Assembly: GCA_963755825.1 (NCBI GenBank)
Contig: CAVWLA010000001.1
Coordinates: 1,860,001-1,924,000, forward strand
DNA: 64,000 bases
DNA from: DATBQN01 sp963755825
Lineage (GTDB): Bacteria > Acidobacteriota > Thermoanaerobaculia > Multivoradales > UBA5704
Reading direction: 5' to 3'
Below are positions 1 through 8,326 of the stretch, piece after piece. Made by a program: the position numbers and the translations under genes. Every line of letters begins with the position of its first letter. Positions within the stretch are counted from its first letter, which is position 1. The notes below the pieces were generated by a model. It was given only the letters and a program-made list of their open reading frames with translations. It made no database searches and was not told the origin of the DNA.

Positions 1-202
1 GCCGCGCCTTGAGCGAGCCCGGCTTGTAGTAGAGGCCGGAGTGGATGACGCCGCTGTTGTGGCCGCTCTGATGGACGGCGAGCGCGTCCTCGGCCTCGAG
101 CACCACCACCGAGAGGTCGCCGCGCTGGGCGATCGCCATGGCGGTCGCCGTGCCGACGATCCCGCCGCCGACGACGGCGACATCGAAGGTGCGGGCGGAC
201 AC
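1..202 (-). CDS. lhgO: L-2-hydroxyglutarate oxidase, N-terminal part (cut by window edge)
   Basis: The first 67 residues of an FAD-dependent oxidoreductase are visible, starting at a GTG at 202. The N-terminus has the dinucleotide-binding motif VVGGGIVGTATA directly after the first strand, then VVVLEAE, whose Glu normally binds the ADP-ribose of FAD. The following HQSGHNSGVIHSG and YYKPGSLKA are hallmark sequences of the LhgO/YgaF family, which oxidises L-2-hydroxyglutarate to 2-oxoglutarate and passes electrons to the quinone pool. The rest of the gene lies outside the window. It ends upstream of pdxH on the same strand with a 35-bp gap, so the two may be co-transcribed (pdxH first). The start is chosen because the Rossmann strand begins four residues later. 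Confidence 0.85.
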   Translation of the reverse strand, partial: MSARTFDVAVVGGGIVGTATAMAIAQRGDLSVVVLEAEDALAVHQSGHNSGVIHSGLYYKPGSLKAR

Positions 203-237
203 GGGGCGGTTCCGGTGGCGAGCGGGAGGCGGCGGCT

Positions 238-897
238 CTAGGGCGAGAGCCGTTCGATCGTCCAGCCGGCGGAAGGCCGCGCCGGCAGGTAGCGGAAGCG
301 GTCGTGCAGGCGGCTCTCCCGCCCCTGCCAGAACTCGAAGGCCGCGGGGAGGAGACGGAAACCGCCCCACTCCTCGGGCAGCGGCACGTCGCCGCCGGCG
401 AAGCGCTCGCGCACCTCCTCGAGGGCGCGCTCGAGCTCCTCGCGGCCGGCGAGCACGCGGTCCTGGTGCGAGGCCCAGGCGCCGAGCCGGGAGCCCAGCG
501 GGCGGGAGGCGAAGTAGGCCGCCGACTCCGCGCGCGAGGTCCGCTCGACCGTTCCCTCGACGCGCGCCTGGCGGTCGAGGAAAGGCCAGAAGAAGACGGC
601 CGCCGCGCGCGGATTCACCGCCAGCTCCCGCCCCTTGCGGCTGTCGTAGTGGGTGTAGAACACCAGGCCGCGCGCGTCGAGGCCCTTGAGCAGGACCACC
701 CGCGCCGACGGCTGCCCCTCGTGGTCCGCCGTGGCGAGGGTCATCGCCGTCGCATCCCCGCGGCTCGCGCCATCGCTCCCCGCCGCGGCGATCGCCTGGT
801 CGAGCCAGGCGCGGAGCTGGGCGAAGGGATCGGCGTCGAGGTCCGCCGCGGCGAGCCCCCCCAGCAGGTACTCCCGGCGGATGGCGGAGACGTCCAT
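238..897 (-). CDS. pdxH: Pyridoxamine 5'-phosphate oxidase
   Basis: A 219-residue FMN flavoprotein that oxidises pyridoxamine/pyridoxine 5'-phosphate to pyridoxal 5'-phosphate. Start is the ATG at 897 (MDVSAIRREYLLGGL), giving the usual family length; an in-frame extension upstream lacks family similarity. Seen in order: the FMN-binding stretch SARVVLLKGLDARGLVFYTHYDSRKG, split here as RVVLLK and YDSRKGREL; the YFASRPLGSRLGAWAS segment; and the C-terminal EWGGFRLLP, EFWQGRESRLHDR and RY elements that close over phosphate and substrate. All key family motifs are intact. It is divergent from imuA across a 336-bp intergenic region. Confidence 0.93.
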   Translation of the reverse strand: MDVSAIRREYLLGGLAAADLDADPFAQLRAWLDQAIAAAGSDGASRGDATAMTLATADHEGQPSARVVLLKGLDARGLVFYTHYDSRKGRELAVNPRAAAVFFWPFLDRQARVEGTVERTSRAESAAYFASRPLGSRLGAWASHQDRVLAGREELERALEEVRERFAGGDVPLPEEWGGFRLLPAAFEFWQGRESRLHDRFRYLPARPSAGWTIERLSP

Positions 898-969
898 GGG
901 CGAGCCGATTGTAAGCGGGTTTGCGTCGCCCCGGGGGAGCCGGTCGCGGTGCGAGGTGGGCGGCACGCG

Positions 970-987
970 GTTGTCGAATCCGACAAC
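970..987. promoter_or_regulatory. Perfect inverted repeat between pdxH and imuA, possible operator
   Basis: GTTGTCGAATCCGACAAC is a 7-bp perfect inverted repeat around a 4-bp centre, 73 bp upstream of the pdxH start in the 898-1233 divergent intergenic region. Its size and symmetry fit a dimeric repressor site. No known operator consensus was matched, so the regulator is unknown. The rest of this intergenic region holds the candidate imuA promoter and nothing else I can name. Confidence 0.3.
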
Positions 988-1171
988 TCGCACGCGCGGA
1001 GACGAACCTGGACGGTGGCGATCTGCGTCCGGCGTGTTTCTTGCGCTCGATCAACGATTCCGCAGCTCTCATGCCGAGAGGTGATCACTCGGATCGTCGA
1101 TAGCGAGCAAGAAACCATATGCAGCAGCCACTTGCGCGCACAATCGATCATTTACCGCATGTTGATCGCCA

Positions 1172-1200
1172 TTGACTTACGCCCCTATTACGCCTAATTT
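1172..1200 (+). promoter_or_regulatory. Candidate sigma-70 promoter of imuA-imuB
   Basis: TTGACT at 1172-1177 and TAATTT at 1195-1200 are separated by exactly 17 bp, in an AT-rich patch that stands out from the surrounding sequence. Transcription would start near 1207, 27 bp before the imuA ATG. No recognisable LexA box overlaps it, although imuAB genes are usually SOS controlled. Confidence 0.45.
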
Positions 1201-1233
1201 TGAGGCCGGAAAGAGGGGAGGCCGCGCAGAGAG

Positions 1234-2166
1234 ATGATCGACGCCCACGCCACGTTGTTGTCGCTGGAATCGACGGGCCGGCCGGCCGCCAAACCCGCCA
1301 CGGGCCACCTCCTCAAGCGGCTGCGCGCGTCCCTCGCGCCGCCGCTCCAGGGCCGCCTGCAGAGCGCCCGCGAGCTGGCGCGGACGCGCGCCGAGGCGGA
1401 GCGCCAGCCGTTTCCCACCGCCTGGCCCGCCTTCGACCGCCTGCTCGCGGGCGGCCTGCCGTGCGGCCAGCTCCTCGAGCTCCATGGCGGCCGCTCGTGC
1501 GGGCGCTTCTCGGCGGTGCTGACCGCCCTCGCGGCGGCGACCGGGGTCGGCGAGGCGGCGGCCCTGGTCGACCTCGGCGACCATCTCGACCCCATCGCCG
1601 CCGCGGCGATGGGGGTCGACCTCGAGCGCCTGCTCTGGCTCCGCCCGCAGAGCGTCCGCCACGCCCTGGCGGCGGCCGAGATGCTGATCGGCGGCGGCTT
1701 CCCGCTGGTCGTCCTCGAGCTGGGCAGCCCGCCGCTGCCGGGGAGCCGCGGCATCGAATCCTTCTGGCTGCGCCTGGCGCGCGCCGCTCAGGCTCAGGGG
1801 ACGGCGCTCCTCGTCTCCTCCCCCTACCGGGTGAGCGGAACCGCGGCGGCCGCCGTCCTGCGGGCGGGCGGAGCCCGCGCCGCCTGGCACGGCGAGGCCG
1901 ACGGACCGCGCCTCCTGCAGGGGATCTCCTGCCGCCTCGACCTCGAGAAGCGCCGCGGCGCGAGCGCCGCCGAAGCATCCGCTTCAACGGCGGCGTTCGC
2001 CCTCACCGCCTCGCCTCTCGCCCCGGCGCGCCGCGGGCGGCCCAGGATCCGGCCGACCCCCACAAGTCACCTGGCACCTGCCACGGATCACCTGGCACCT
2101 GGACAGGCCGCTCGCCCGGCGGACCGCGCCGCGGCCCGCCGGCCGCTCCTCGCCGCCGCCGTCTGA
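1234..2166 (+). CDS. imuA: ImuA-like RecA-fold protein of the mutagenesis cassette
   Basis: A 310-residue RecA/SulA-like protein. The segment from about residue 60 (PFPTAWPAFDRLLAGGLPCGQLLELHG) matches the start of ImuA proteins, which assemble with ImuB to recruit an error-prone polymerase to DNA lesions. The P-loop position reads HGGRSCGRF, which lacks the usual GKS/T, as is common in ImuA. A second RecA-like strand is VDLGDHLDP. The gene overlaps imuB by one base (TGATG), so the two are translationally coupled. The last ~60 residues are low complexity and contain two copies, 21 bp apart, of the TCACCTGGCACCT repeat also found around the transposase at 14.4-15.7 kb; the tail was probably extended by that element. 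Confidence 0.8.
   Translation: MIDAHATLLSLESTGRPAAKPATGHLLKRLRASLAPPLQGRLQSARELARTRAEAERQPFPTAWPAFDRLLAGGLPCGQLLELHGGRSCGRFSAVLTALAAATGVGEAAALVDLGDHLDPIAAAAMGVDLERLLWLRPQSVRHALAAAEMLIGGGFPLVVLELGSPPLPGSRGIESFWLRLARAAQAQGTALLVSSPYRVSGTAAAAVLRAGGARAAWHGEADGPRLLQGISCRLDLEKRRGASAAEASASTAAFALTASPLAPARRGRPRIRPTPTSHLAPATDHLAPGQAARPADRAAARRPLLAAAV
2067..2100. repeat. REP-like pair inside imuA
   Basis: TCACCTGGCACCT occurs at 2067-2079 and 2088-2100, exactly 21 bp (7 codons) apart, encoding SHLAPA and DHLAPG in the variable C-terminal tail of ImuA. The core is the reverse complement of GGTGCCAGG, found elsewhere in pairs near the RAYT gene. Confidence 0.6.
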
Positions 2167-3755
2167 TGCCCCCCATCCGCCTCGCATGCGTCAGCGTGCC
2201 GCTGTTCCCGCTCGCCGCGCGCCTGCGCAGCGAGCCCGAGCTCGTCCGCGAGGCGGTCGTCGTCGTCGAAGGCAACGGCAATGCCGCGCGGGTGATCGCC
2301 GCCACCCGCCTGGCCCGCGATGCCGGGGTGCGGCCCGGCGCCACGCTCCCCCAGGCGCGCGCCCTCTGCCCCAAGCTGGTGGCCCGCGCCCGCGACGAGA
2401 TGTGCGAGCGAGCGGCGCAGGAGGCTCTGCTCGAGGTCGCCGAGAGCTTCTCGCCGCGGGTCGAGGACGGCGGCGACGGGCTCGCCTTCCTCGACGTCCA
2501 GGGGCTCGAGCGCCATTTCTCGGGCTCCTCGCGCCCGTCGCTCGCCACCTCTCCCGGCGCTTCCCCGGAGCTCGAGATGGGCCGCGCGCTGGTCGCCGCC
2601 GTCGAGACGGCCGGCCTGCCGGCGCGGGTCGGCATCGCCTCGAGCAAGCTCGCGGCGCGGATCGCCGCCGGCTCTCAGGAGTCGCCGGTCGTCGTCCCCG
2701 CCGGCGAGGAGGCCGCCTTCCTGGCGCCGCTGCCGCTCGGCCGCCTGGCCCCGGAGGTGGGGATCGCCATGACGCTCGAGCACTGGGGCATCCGCTCGAT
2801 CGGCGACTTCGCCCGGCTGCCCAAGTCGCAGGTCGCCAGCCGGCTGGGGACGACCGGCCGCGAGCTCCACGCCACGGCGCGCGGCCTCGACCCCAGGCCG
2901 CTCATGGCGCGCGAGCCGCCGGCCGCCTTCGAGGAGGGGGTGAACCTCGAATGGCCGCTGGTCTCCCTCGAGCCCTTCCTCTTCGTCGGGCGATCGGCCC
3001 TCGAGCGCCTGTCCCAGCGCCTGGAGGCGCGGGGGCTCGCCTGCACGCGCCTGCAGCTCGCCCTCCGCCTCGAGCCCGACGGCCACCAGGAGCGCGCCAT
3101 CGATCTGCCGGCGCCGACCCGCGACGTCAAGACGCTCCTCACCCTGGTCCGCCTCGACCTCGAGGCACGGCCGCCGGGCGCACCGGTCGCCGGCTTCCTC
3201 TTCCTCGCCCAGCCCGACCGGCCGCGCCAGGCGCAGCTCTCGCTCTACGGCCCGGCCGCGCTCTCCCCCGACAAGCTCGCCACCACTGTCGCCCGGCTCT
3301 TCGCCCTCCTCGGCCCCGGCCGGGTCGGCTCCCCCCGTCCGGCCGGCGGCCACGGCCCCGAGCGCTTCGCCCTCGTCGAGTACGCCCCTCCCCCGCCGCC
3401 GCCGGTCCAGCGCGCGCCGCGCGCCGGTCGGGGTCTCCTCGCCGTGCGGGTGCTGCGGCCGCCGATCGGCCTGGAGGTGATCACCGCCGGGCCGGAGCCG
3501 GAGACCGGCGCCGATGCCGCCGGCCCGAGCGCCGCGCCGGCCGAGGTCCGCGCCCTCGACCCCGCCGCCCGGCGGCCCAAGATCCAGGGCGCGGTCAAGG
3601 TGGCCGCCGGCCCCTGGGCGCTCGAAGAGGAGTGGTGGACGGAGCAGCCGGTCGGCCGCGAGTACTGGGACGTCGAGCTCACCGGCGGCGGCCTCTACCG
3701 GATCTTCCGGGAGCGCGGCAGCGGCGAATGGTATGCGGATGGGATCTACGACTGA
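2166..3755 (+). CDS. imuB: ImuB, inactive Y-family DNA polymerase subunit
   Basis: A 529-residue Y-family polymerase homologue starting at the ATG overlapping the imuA stop. The N-terminus IRLACVSVPLFPLAARLR corresponds to the first palm strand of ImuB, where the catalytic Asp of true Y polymerases is replaced. VRPGATLPQARALCPKL and the following AEXFSPRVE-type stretch (AESFSPRVEDGGDGLAFLDVQGLERHF) follow the ImuB pattern, then RVGIASSKLAARIAA, a helix-hairpin-helix region (HWGIRSIGDFARLPKSQVASRLG) and a little-finger domain. The C-terminus (WALEEEWW, REYWDVELTGGGLYRIFRE, WYADGIYD) is the conserved ImuB tail. ImuB acts as hub linking ImuA, the clamp and DnaE2. No dnaE2 follows; the next gene is convergent. 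Confidence 0.9.
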   Translation: MPPIRLACVSVPLFPLAARLRSEPELVREAVVVVEGNGNAARVIAATRLARDAGVRPGATLPQARALCPKLVARARDEMCERAAQEALLEVAESFSPRVEDGGDGLAFLDVQGLERHFSGSSRPSLATSPGASPELEMGRALVAAVETAGLPARVGIASSKLAARIAAGSQESPVVVPAGEEAAFLAPLPLGRLAPEVGIAMTLEHWGIRSIGDFARLPKSQVASRLGTTGRELHATARGLDPRPLMAREPPAAFEEGVNLEWPLVSLEPFLFVGRSALERLSQRLEARGLACTRLQLALRLEPDGHQERAIDLPAPTRDVKTLLTLVRLDLEARPPGAPVAGFLFLAQPDRPRQAQLSLYGPAALSPDKLATTVARLFALLGPGRVGSPRPAGGHGPERFALVEYAPPPPPPVQRAPRAGRGLLAVRVLRPPIGLEVITAGPEPETGADAAGPSAAPAEVRALDPAARRPKIQGAVKVAAGPWALEEEWWTEQPVGREYWDVELTGGGLYRIFRERGSGEWYADGIYD

Positions 3756-3790
3756 CGGACGAGCGCTGCCCTGCGGCGGATCGAAACCGA

Positions 3791-3830
3791 CAAAAAAAAC
3801 GGGGTGGGCGCACTGGGCGCCCACCCCGTT
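3791..3830 (-). terminator. Rho-independent terminator
   Basis: A 14-bp stem (AACGGGGTGGGCGC at 3798-3811 and its complement at 3817-3830) with a 5-nt loop is followed on the minus strand by a run of eight T. It lies 20 bp after the stop of the exported protein at 3851-5164 and also separates that gene from convergent imuB. Confidence 0.9.
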
Positions 3831-3850
3831 GTCGATGCGTCAAAGGACGA

Positions 3851-5164
3851 CTAGAGGCCACCCGGCGTGAAGTGAAGCGCCGTGCAAGCGCTGTCGAGCT
3901 TGATGGCGCTGAAGCCGACTTCGTAACGGCCCTCGGCGCGCATCTGGACCTCGACCCAAGCCTGTGCCGCCGCCGGATCCTCGGGCGGGTCAGGGATACC
4001 GGAAATAGTGGTGTTCAGGTTGAGGTACAGCCAGCCGAAGGCGTACGGCACCGGAAGAGCGGTGCTCGCTCCACCGACCTCGGTCGAGTTCGTCTCGGCC
4101 GGGAACGGAATGAGACCCGGGTTGCGCGGCTGCGGCGAAACCGGGAACGACTGCGGCAGCTGCGGGTGCTCCTGCTCGTCGAAGATCACGAGGGATTCCT
4201 GGCCCAACGGGTACCAGTTCGGACCGTTGCCGGCCGAGCAGACGAAGCTCGACGGCACGCTCTTCGAGTCGCGCCACACGTGGAGGAACGTACCGCCGTT
4301 GAACCCGCCGCCATTGACGAAGCGGACGGCGAAGTTGGTCGCCAGCGGCTCGCGGTTGTCCGTCGCCTGCCAGTTCACGTAGCGGCCGTAGAAGGTGTAC
4401 TGACCGGCGACCGAGGTCTCCGGGTTGGTGGCGCTCGCCTCGACGTGAACCATCGGGTTGCCCGAAGCGAAATTCTCCGACGGGTTGACGAAGAAGACGT
4501 CGCCCCAGAGGACGTTCTGGTCCGTCGCATCGCCCGAGCCGCCGGCGCCGAAGTAACCGAGGTCGCTGGGGAAGCGCAGGGTGCAGTTGTTGACCGTGTC
4601 GACGGTCACGTAGCCGCGGAGGATGCCGTCGCCGAACGCCTGCGCCGCGCAGCACGAAGACGCGGCGCAACCGGTGATCTGGGTCGAGCCCTGGCCGGTG
4701 AGGGCGGCGTTCAGATAGGCCAGGAAGTCCGCCGGCAGCACCGCCGGAGGCGGCAGCTGCGCGGTGCAGCTCGCGAAGTTGATGTCCTGCGAGAACGAAC
4801 CCTTCGGGCTGATGGTGTCCGTCGGATCCTGGCCGGCCGAAGCCGTCTGCGGCAGGACGCCGTTGACCAGGATGTCGCGCAGGTTGATCGACTGCACGTC
4901 GTAGCCGGTCAGGTAGACGTTGAAGTCGAGCACCGGGTACGAGAGGTCGGTCCACACCGTGACGTGGGCGAGGATCGCCGTCGCCGAAGCGTTGTTGATC
5001 GAGAACAGAGTGGTGACCCCGTTCGCGTTCGCGCTATCGACCTCGAAGTAGGGCAGCAACAGGGTCGCCGCCGGCACGTCATCCACCGTGCAGATGACGG
5101 CTCCCGCCTGGCCGGCCAGCGCGAGCAGGCCGACCACCAGGAGTAAAAACGCAGCTCGTTTCAT
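3851..5164 (-). CDS. Exported protein of unknown function, paralogue 1 of 3
   Basis: A 437-residue protein with a clear signal peptide (MKRAAFLLLVVGLLALAGQAGA, cleavage near residue 22). Start ATG at 5164 has AAGGAG 6 bp upstream. The mature part begins VICTVDDVPAATLLLPYFEVD and is rich in beta-type sequence (LFSINNASATAILAHVTVWTD) with several Cys, including a CAASSCCAAQ cluster, suggesting disulphides outside the cytoplasm. I do not recognise a named domain. It is about 97% identical over most of its length to the next upstream gene and more distantly related to the third. Each copy has its own Shine-Dalgarno site, and this one ends in a strong terminator. Confidence 0.8.
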   Translation of the reverse strand: MKRAAFLLLVVGLLALAGQAGAVICTVDDVPAATLLLPYFEVDSANANGVTTLFSINNASATAILAHVTVWTDLSYPVLDFNVYLTGYDVQSINLRDILVNGVLPQTASAGQDPTDTISPKGSFSQDINFASCTAQLPPPAVLPADFLAYLNAALTGQGSTQITGCAASSCCAAQAFGDGILRGYVTVDTVNNCTLRFPSDLGYFGAGGSGDATDQNVLWGDVFFVNPSENFASGNPMVHVEASATNPETSVAGQYTFYGRYVNWQATDNREPLATNFAVRFVNGGGFNGGTFLHVWRDSKSVPSSFVCSAGNGPNWYPLGQESLVIFDEQEHPQLPQSFPVSPQPRNPGLIPFPAETNSTEVGGASTALPVPYAFGWLYLNLNTTISGIPDPPEDPAAAQAWVEVQMRAEGRYEVGFSAIKLDSACTALHFTPGGL

Positions 5165-5350
5165 GGTAACTCCTTGGGGAACGACTCGCCCCCGATCGAC
5201 ATGATTCTCCAACCTACGCCCTGCGCACGCGCGCGGACCCGCAGGTTCTTGCTGACCTTGAAGACGGCAAATCGTACCTCGGCGAGCCCAGGAAGGCAAC
5301 GCCCTGCGGCAAGAAGGGGAGAGAGAGGGGGGGAACGCAAGCACCCGCGC

Positions 5351-5388
5351 AGAAACAAAAGTGGGCGCGGGCAGGTGCCCGCGCCCAC
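5351..5388 (-). terminator. Rho-independent terminator
   Basis: GTGGGCGCGGGC (5361-5372) and its exact complement (5377-5388) form a 12-bp stem with a 4-nt loop; the minus strand continues with a T-rich stretch. It lies just after the stop codon of paralogue 2, so the three paralogues are probably not one read-through transcript. Confidence 0.85.
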
Positions 5389-5401
5389 CGTGGGGCCAGG
5401 A

Positions 5402-6736
5402 TCAGCCGGGCGGCGGAAGGAGGATGGAGGTGCCGGGAGCGAAGTGAAGCGCCGTGCAGGCGCTGTCGAGCTTGATGGCGCTGAAGCCGACTTCATAACG
5501 GCCCTCGGCGCGCATCTGGACCTCGACCCAAGCCTGCGCCGCCGCCGGATCCTCGGGCGGGTCAGGAACGCCGGCGATGGTCGTGTTGAGGTCGAGGTAC
5601 AGCCAGCCGAAAGCGTACGGCACCGGAAGAGAGGTGCTCGCTCCACCGACCTCGGTCGAGTTCGTCTCGGCCGGGAACGGGATGAGGCCCGGGTTGCGCG
5701 GCTGCGGCGAAACCGGGAACGACTGCGGCTGCTGCGGGTGCTCCTGCTCGTCGAAGATCACGATGCCTTCCTGGCCCAGCGGGTACCAGGTCGGACCGTT
5801 GCCGGCCGAGCAGACGAAGCTCGACGGCACGCTCTTCGAGTCGCGCCACACGTGGAGGAACGTACCGCCGTTGAACCCGCCGCCATTGACGAAGCGGACG
5901 GCGAAGTTGGTCGCCAGCGGCTCGCGGTTGTCCGTCGCCTGCCAGTTCACGTAGCGGCCGTAGAAGGTGTACTGACCGGCGACCGAGGTCTCCGGGTTGG
6001 TGGCGCTCGCCTCGACGTGGACCATCGGGTTGCCCGAAGCGAAGTTCTCCGACGGGTTGACGAAGAAGACGTCGCCCCAGAGGACGTTCTGGTCCGTCGC
6101 GTCACCCGTGCCGCCGGCACCGAAGTAGCCGAGGTCGCTGGGGAAGCGCAGGGTGCAGTTGTTGACCGTGTCGACGGTCACGTAGCCGCGGAGGATGCCG
6201 TCGCCGAACGCCTGCGCCGCGCAGCACGAAGACGCGGCACAACCCGTGATCTGGGTCGAGCCCTGGCCGGTGAGGGCGGCGTTCAGATAGGCCAGGAAGT
6301 CCGCCGGCAGCACCGCCGGAGGCGGCAGCTGCGCGGTGCAGCTCGCGAAGTTGATGTCCTGCGAGAACGAACCCTTCGGGCTGATGGTGTCCGTCGGATC
6401 CTGGCCGGCCGAAGCCGTCTGCGGCAGGACGCCGTTGACCAGGATATCGCGCAGGTTGATCGACTGCACGTCGTAACCGGTCAGGTAGACGTTGAAGTCG
6501 AGGACCGGGTACGAGAGGTCGGTCCACACCGTGACGTGGGCGAGGACCGCCGTCGCCGAAGCGTTGTTGATCGAGAACAGGGTGGTGACCCCGTTCGCGT
6601 TCGCGCTGTCGACCTCGAAATAAGGCAGCAGAAGGGTCGCCGCCGGCACGTCGTCCACCGTGCAGATGACGGCGCTGGCCTGGCCCGCCAGCGCCAGCAG
6701 GCCGATCAGAGCGAGAAGCAGGGAAGCTCGTCTCAT
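5402..6736 (-). CDS. Exported protein of unknown function, paralogue 2 of 3
   Basis: A 444-residue exported protein; start ATG at 6736 follows AAGGAG. Signal peptide MRRASLLLALIGLLALAGQASA. From VICTVDDVPAATLLLPYFEVD to the C-terminus it differs from paralogue 1 at only about a dozen positions, and silent sites are also largely shared, which indicates a recent duplication or ongoing gene conversion. The copies diverge at both ends: leader, signal peptide and last ~12 residues (here ending in TSILLPPPG). The function is unknown. The conserved phrases YFEVDSANANGVTTLFSINN and PVLDFNVYLTGYDVQSINLRD suggest a beta-sandwich, which is inference. Confidence 0.8.
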   Translation of the reverse strand: MRRASLLLALIGLLALAGQASAVICTVDDVPAATLLLPYFEVDSANANGVTTLFSINNASATAVLAHVTVWTDLSYPVLDFNVYLTGYDVQSINLRDILVNGVLPQTASAGQDPTDTISPKGSFSQDINFASCTAQLPPPAVLPADFLAYLNAALTGQGSTQITGCAASSCCAAQAFGDGILRGYVTVDTVNNCTLRFPSDLGYFGAGGTGDATDQNVLWGDVFFVNPSENFASGNPMVHVEASATNPETSVAGQYTFYGRYVNWQATDNREPLATNFAVRFVNGGGFNGGTFLHVWRDSKSVPSSFVCSAGNGPTWYPLGQEGIVIFDEQEHPQQPQSFPVSPQPRNPGLIPFPAETNSTEVGGASTSLPVPYAFGWLYLDLNTTIAGVPDPPEDPAAAQAWVEVQMRAEGRYEVGFSAIKLDSACTALHFAPGTSILLPPPG

Positions 6737-6798
6737 GTTGACTCCTTGGGGGCACATCCGCCCCCGATTGAGGTGGGTGATTGGAGACCGCCGGAGCC

Positions 6799-8115
6799 TC
6801 ATCGGCCGCCGGCGGTGGAATCGACGGTGGAGAGCGCGGAGTCGACCGGCAGGTGGTTCGCGCTGCACGCGCTGTCGAGGTGCAGGGCGTCATAGCCGAC
6901 GCTGAAGCGCCCATTGGACGACATCACCACGCTCACCCAGGCCTGCGCCGCCGCCGGATCTTCGGGCGGGTTGGCGCCGGCCGCGGCGACCGCGGTGTTG
7001 AGGTTGAGGAAGATCCAGCCGAAGGGCTGGCCGACGGGCAGCGCGGCGCTGCCGACATGGGTGCGCTGCGCCTCCGTGGGGAACGGCACCAGGCTCGGAT
7101 TGCGCGGCTGCGGCGACACCGGGAACGACTGCGTAACCTGCGGGTGCTCCTCCTCGTCGAAGATGACGATCTCCTCCTGACCGAGCGGATACCAGGCGGG
7201 GCTGCTGCCGCAGGTGAAGATGCCCTGCTCCACCTTCGAATCGCGCCACACCAGGAGATCGGTGCCGCCGCTGAAGGCGCCGCCGGTCAGGTAGCGGGCG
7301 GCAAAGTTCGTCGCCAGCGGCTCGCGGTTGTCCGAGGCCTGCCAGTTCACGTAGCGGCCGTAGAAAGTGTACTGGCCGGGGACGCTGGTCTGCGGATTCG
7401 TCGGGTCCGCCTCGATGTGCACGAGAGTGTCGCCCTCGGCGAGCTTGACCCCTTCGGTGAGGTAGAAGTAATCGCCCCAGAGGACGTTCTGGTCGGTGGC
7501 GTCGCCGTTGCCGCCGCTCAGGAAGTAGCCGAGGTCGCCGGGGAATCGCAGGGTGCAGTTGTTGACGGTGTCGATCGTCACGTAGCCCCGCGCCACGCGG
7601 TCGTTGTGATCGATGCCGGCGCAACCTCCTTCGGAGGTCGAGAACTTGCCGGTCAGGGCGTTCTGCAGATCGGCGAGGAAGTCGGCCTGCAGGGTGGGGA
7701 GCGGCAGCTGGCCGGCGCAGCTGGCGAAGTTGATGTCCTGGGAGAAGGAGCCCTTCGGGCTCAGGGTGTCGGTCGGGTCCTGCCCGGCGGAGGCGGTGGA
7801 CGGCAGGATTCCGCGCTCGATGACGTCGCGCAGGTTGAACGACTGCACGTCGTAGCCCGTCAGGTAGACGTTGAAATCGAGCACCGGCACCGAGGCGTCG
7901 GTCCATACCACGACGTGGGCGAGGACCGCCGTCGCCGACGCGTTGTTGACCGAGAAGTAGGTCGTCGTCCCCCACTCGTTGGCGAGGTCGACCTCGAAAT
8001 ACGGCAGCAGCAGCGTCGCCGCCGGGACATCGTCGACGGCACAGATCACCGCGGCGGCACGGCCGCTCCAGGCGAGTGAGCAGCAGACCACCATCAGGAG
8101 CACCAGTCTCTTCAT
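6799..8115 (-). CDS. Exported protein of unknown function, paralogue 3 of 3
   Basis: A 438-residue relative of the two preceding genes, clearly older as a copy: signal peptide MKRLVLLMVVCCSLAWSGRAAA, then VICAVDDVPAATLLLPYFEVD and the same order of conserved blocks (SFSQDINFASC, YVTIDTVNNCTLRFPGDLGYF, YTFYGRYVNWQASDNREPLATNFAAR, YPLGQEEIVIFDEEEHPQ). The CAASSCCAAQ cluster of copies 1 and 2 is absent, replaced by EGGCAGIDHND. Start ATG at 8115 has GGAG upstream. It is first in the tandem array and likely closest to the ancestral gene. Confidence 0.8.
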   Translation of the reverse strand: MKRLVLLMVVCCSLAWSGRAAAVICAVDDVPAATLLLPYFEVDLANEWGTTTYFSVNNASATAVLAHVVVWTDASVPVLDFNVYLTGYDVQSFNLRDVIERGILPSTASAGQDPTDTLSPKGSFSQDINFASCAGQLPLPTLQADFLADLQNALTGKFSTSEGGCAGIDHNDRVARGYVTIDTVNNCTLRFPGDLGYFLSGGNGDATDQNVLWGDYFYLTEGVKLAEGDTLVHIEADPTNPQTSVPGQYTFYGRYVNWQASDNREPLATNFAARYLTGGAFSGGTDLLVWRDSKVEQGIFTCGSSPAWYPLGQEEIVIFDEEEHPQVTQSFPVSPQPRNPSLVPFPTEAQRTHVGSAALPVGQPFGWIFLNLNTAVAAAGANPPEDPAAAQAWVSVVMSSNGRFSVGYDALHLDSACSANHLPVDSALSTVDSTAGGR

Positions 8116-8286
8116 CGCTCTCCTCCGCGAGCGAACCACCGCGGTCCGCTCCGAATCCAGCCCATGGTCCGGCCCAAGATGCTCGGGCGGCCGCGCCTTC
8201 ATCCAATCCAGGTCTTGCAATTATAGCGAATCGGCGAGAGACCCGCCGGCGAGAGATTCTAGGGCAGTCGGAGGAGATTCGGAACA

Positions 8287-8317
8287 GGCGGCCGGCGCCG
8301 ATCGGCGGCCGGCCGCC
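8287..8317 (-). terminator. Hairpin after outer-membrane protein gene
   Basis: GGCGGCCGGC (8287-8296) pairs with GCCGGCCGCC (8308-8317). It follows the stop at 8327 on the minus strand by 9 bp. The downstream U-tract is poor, so its terminator role is a guess. Confidence 0.4.
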
Positions 8318-8326
8318 CGGCGAAGG

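Noticed and set aside
741..1151. Minus-strand frame spanning the pdxH-imuA gap
   Set aside because: It overlaps pdxH in another frame, shows no family likeness and covers the candidate promoter and operator.
5174..6895. Plus-strand frame of 573 codons over paralogue 2
   Set aside because: Shadow of the minus-strand exported protein; a similar shadow exists over paralogue 1 only because the genes are near-identical.
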